DNA of 6,625 nt from NCBI GenBank assembly GCA_023252065.1, contig JAHEXO010000131.1:1-6625 (forward strand). Direction: 5' to 3'. This DNA is from Nocardioides sp. (GTDB lineage: Bacteria; Actinomycetota; Actinomycetes; Propionibacteriales; Nocardioidaceae). The position numbers and the translations under genes are program-made. This document shows positions 5,310 to 6,625 of the stretch, one piece after another (positions within the stretch are counted from its first letter, which is position 1; each line of letters starts with the position of its first letter). A model generated the notes under the pieces. It made no database searches, was not told the origin of the DNA, and worked only from the letters and a program-made list of their open reading frames with translations.

Positions 5310-6130
5310 CCCGCCGCGCCGCCGACGCGATCCGCGACGTCATGCCCGGACCGGACTCCGTCGAGGCGCGCCTGAACCGGGCCCGCGACGGTGCCGACAG
5401 GGCCCAGGAGTCCGAGAACGACGCGGTCCAGGCCGCCGAGCGCGCCCACGACCTCGTCGAGCGCGTCGACGTGGTCGAGGCAGAGGAGAGGCGGCGTCTC
5501 GAGGAGGTCCGCGCGCAGCAGTCCTCCGAGGTCGACCGCCAGGTCTCCGACGCCCAGCGCGAGGCCGACGAGCACGTGGCGCAGGTACGCCGCGAGGTCG
5601 AGGAGCAGGCAGCTCGGGTGCTCCAGAAGGAGCAGGAGGTCTCCGCGAAGCGCGAGGGGGCCGCCCTGGCCGAGGCCGAGCGCGCGCAGCAGGAGGCGCA
5701 CGAGCGGTTCACCGAGGCCACCGAGCGCCTCGCCCGGGCTCGTGAGCTGGCCGACGAGGCCGCTGCCCTCGCCCAGGACGCCGCCGAGCGCGCCCGGCAG
5801 GACGCCGAGCGGATCAGCGCGGTGGCCCGCGCGGGTCGGCAGCAGGCCGACGCGGCCGTGACCCAGGCCGTGCAGCTGCGGGAGCGGACCGAGGAGGAGG
5901 CCGCCCAGGTGACCCGCAAGGTCAACCGCCCGGCCGCCCGACCGGCCGCTCGCAAGCAGCGCGCGAGCACCCGCACCAGCACGCGAGCGAGCACCCGCAC
6001 GAAGCGTCCGAGCACCCTGGCGACGATGTCCAAGAGCGACCTGCTGCACCTCGCTCAGGAGCGCGACGTGCCTGGCCGCTCCGCCATGTCCAAGAAGCAG
6101 CTGGTGACGGCATTGGAGAAGAAGCAATGA
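5306..6130 (+). CDS. Long coiled-coil protein with basic linker and C-terminal Rho-N/SAP-like domain
   Basis: This is a 274-residue, highly charged protein. The GTG start at 5306 overlaps the preceding stop (GTGA) and follows GAGGGGG; a longer in-frame ATG at 5231 would run through the preceding gene and is rejected. Residues about 18-205 are almost entirely Ala, Glu, Arg, Gln and Asp without proline, as expected of a continuous coiled coil or long helical rod. Residues 208-238 form a Pro/Arg/Lys/Ser/Thr linker with a repeated RASTRT (219-224 and 227-232), likely to bind nucleic acid non-specifically. Residues 241-272 ('MSKSDLLHLAQERDVPGRS' then 'MSKKQLVTALEKK') fit the Rho termination-factor N-terminal or SAP-like helix-extended-loop-helix module, which binds nucleic acid. 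There is no signal peptide or membrane segment, so it should be cytoplasmic. The domain order suggests a rod joining a DNA/RNA-binding tip to something else, perhaps the membrane proteins encoded next. That is inference; no established function is known to me. Confidence 0.8.
   Translation: MTRRAADAIRDVMPGPDSVEARLNRARDGADRAQESENDAVQAAERAHDLVERVDVVEAEERRRLEEVRAQQSSEVDRQVSDAQREADEHVAQVRREVEEQAARVLQKEQEVSAKREGAALAEAERAQQEAHERFTEATERLARARELADEAAALAQDAAERARQDAERISAVARAGRQQADAAVTQAVQLRERTEEEAAQVTRKVNRPAARPAARKQRASTRTSTRASTRTKRPSTLATMSKSDLLHLAQERDVPGRSAMSKKQLVTALEKKQ
5963..6000 (+). repeat. Short direct repeat within the basic linker
   Basis: GCGAGCACCCGCAC occurs at 5963-5976 and again at 5987-6000, a period of 24 bases or eight codons. 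It encodes part of the duplicated RASTRT motif. Such in-frame repeats in a disordered basic linker can expand or contract without disturbing the flanking domains. Confidence 0.75.
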
Positions 6131-6333
6131 GGATGTGGGACGCACTCGGGTCCATCCGGCAGGCGGCGACGCCCGCGCCGGTCACGCCCCTCGAGCGAGC
6201 AACCCGGGCGCTGCCGGTGCCCTCGGCCGGCCGGGTCGTGCGGTCCGGCGTGGCGGCGGGGGCGACCGTGGTGGCGCTGTCCGCCGCGAGCGCGGTGGCC
6301 AGCGCCGTCCGGCGCCGCGTCGGGGACTCGTGA
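6127..6333 (+). CDS. Small single-pass membrane protein, 68 residues
   Basis: The ATG at 6127 overlaps the upstream TGA (ATGA), with GGAG eight bases before it (6115-6118); a second in-frame ATG at 6133 would drop two residues. The first 38 residues are soluble and moderately basic. A hydrophobic Ala/Val-rich segment follows at about 40-61 ('SGVAAGATVVALSAASAVAS'), then the positively charged 'VRRRVGDS' tail. The charge pattern would favour the C-terminus facing the cytoplasm, but arginines on both sides make this uncertain. I do not recognise the family. Its place in a run of four-base overlaps argues for co-translation with the coiled-coil and YtxH-like proteins. Confidence 0.68.
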   Translation: MRMWDALGSIRQAATPAPVTPLERATRALPVPSAGRVVRSGVAAGATVVALSAASAVASAVRRRVGDS

Positions 6334-6533
6334 GGCGCCTCGGCGCCCTCGGCGCGCTGGCCGTGGGCTACGTCCTGGGCACCCGGGCGGGGAGGGAACG
6401 CTATGACCAGATTCGGCAGGCGGCGAGCAAGGCGGCGGAGCACCTCGAGAGCTACGGCTCGACGGGCACCCTGGCGACGACGATCGGACGTGGCCGGGAC
6501 GGGGACCGCGCTGGCACCCGACGCAGCGGCTGA
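6330..6533 (+). CDS. YtxH-like small membrane-associated protein, 67 residues
   Basis: The GTG at 6330 overlaps the preceding TGA (GTGA). The N-terminus 'MRRLGALGALAVGYVLGTRA' is a short hydrophobic anchor. It leads into the pattern 'GYVLGTRAGRERYDQIRQAA', which I recognise from many actinobacterial proteins annotated as YtxH-like or hypothetical: a Gly-rich membrane segment, then a basic helix. Residues about 25-43 continue as an amphipathic helix, and the tail is Gly/Arg/Thr-rich and probably disordered. The function of this group is unknown, though YtxH proteins are often stress-linked. That fits the candidate SigB-type promoter upstream, but the link is inferred. No distinct Shine-Dalgarno sequence is seen, so expression probably relies on coupling to the gene before it. 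Confidence 0.72.
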   Translation: MRRLGALGALAVGYVLGTRAGRERYDQIRQAASKAAEHLESYGSTGTLATTIGRGRDGDRAGTRRSG

Positions 6534-6625
6534 CCTCACCGAGGGAGTGCTGGTCGAGACCCACCTGCTGGCCCGCGTCGCCGGCATCCGGCTGCTGCGG
6601 GTCGACGGCATCGTGGCTCTCACGC
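6490..6625 (+). CDS. Possible next gene of the operon, cut by the window edge
   Basis: A frame open from at least the GTG at 6490 runs off the window. It reads MAGTGTALAPDAAADLTEG, then a more hydrophobic stretch with 'LARVAGIRLLRVDGIVAL', which looks like protein rather than random frame. If 6490 is the start, it overlaps the YtxH-like gene by 44 bases, and no ribosome binding site is seen. A GTG at 6547 in the same frame has GAGGGA directly against it, too close to be ideal. The start is undecided and the product not recognised. Confidence 0.4.
   Translation, partial: MAGTGTALAPDAAADLTEGVLVETHLLARVAGIRLLRVDGIVALT

Noticed and set aside
5159..6145. A 328-codon open frame on the minus strand opposite the coiled-coil operon
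   Set aside because: It is rich in Leu, Gly and Arg as expected when Glu/Ala/Arg codons are read backwards. No ribosome binding site or domain is seen, and the plus strand has overlapping, well-initiated genes.

Overview
The window is GC-rich DNA (roughly 70% by eye), with G/C at most third codon positions, frequent GTG starts and long stop-free shadow frames. Together with the protein families present (DUF559/AbiEi-like protein, Zn-peptidase lipoprotein, GAF regulator, YtxH-like small protein), this points to a chromosomal segment of a high-GC Actinomycetota, perhaps of the Nocardioides type. The genus is an inference. There are no rRNAs, tRNAs, transposases, phage genes or CRISPR arrays, so it looks like ordinary chromosome rather than a mobile island.

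Layout. (1) 1-810 (+) is the 3' part of an AbiEi/DUF559-type protein with a nuclease-like C-terminus. It is followed 34 bases later by 845-1723 (+), an exported lipoprotein with the metal-site signature of M15-type peptidases. (2) 1724-1834 is a short convergent intergenic region holding two inverted repeats, the second a probable terminator. (3) 1835-3673 (-) is a flavin-dependent monooxygenase with an N-terminal SnoaL/NTF2-like domain. Its frame is colinear from start to stop except for a single in-frame TAG at codon 270 of 613, between the FAD-binding and NAD(P)-binding halves. It is therefore annotated as a pseudogene, or possibly a sequence error. (4) 3674-3780 is a divergent promoter region rich in dyads. 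(5) 3781-5010 (+) is a GAF-domain regulator of the AcoR type without the AAA+ domain, and is the likely local regulator of the monooxygenase. (6) 5043-6625 (+) looks like a single tightly packed operon. A candidate general-stress (SigB/SigF-type) promoter and a leader hairpin precede a 53-residue protein. Then come a 274-residue coiled-coil protein with a basic linker and a C-terminal Rho-N/SAP-like domain, a 68-residue one-segment membrane protein, a 67-residue YtxH-like protein, and the start of another frame cut by the window edge. Three successive junctions are 4-base GTGA/ATGA stop-start overlaps.

How it fits together. The monooxygenase and GAF regulator form a divergent catabolic or detoxification pair, in which the regulator would sense a small molecule. 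The pair may have lost function through the amber codon. The downstream operon couples an apparent nucleic-acid-binding coiled-coil protein to small membrane-associated proteins and may be stress-induced. It is the least explained part of the window. All eight gene ends that can be seen use TGA; the only TAG is the internal one in the monooxygenase, which supports reading it as a lesion.
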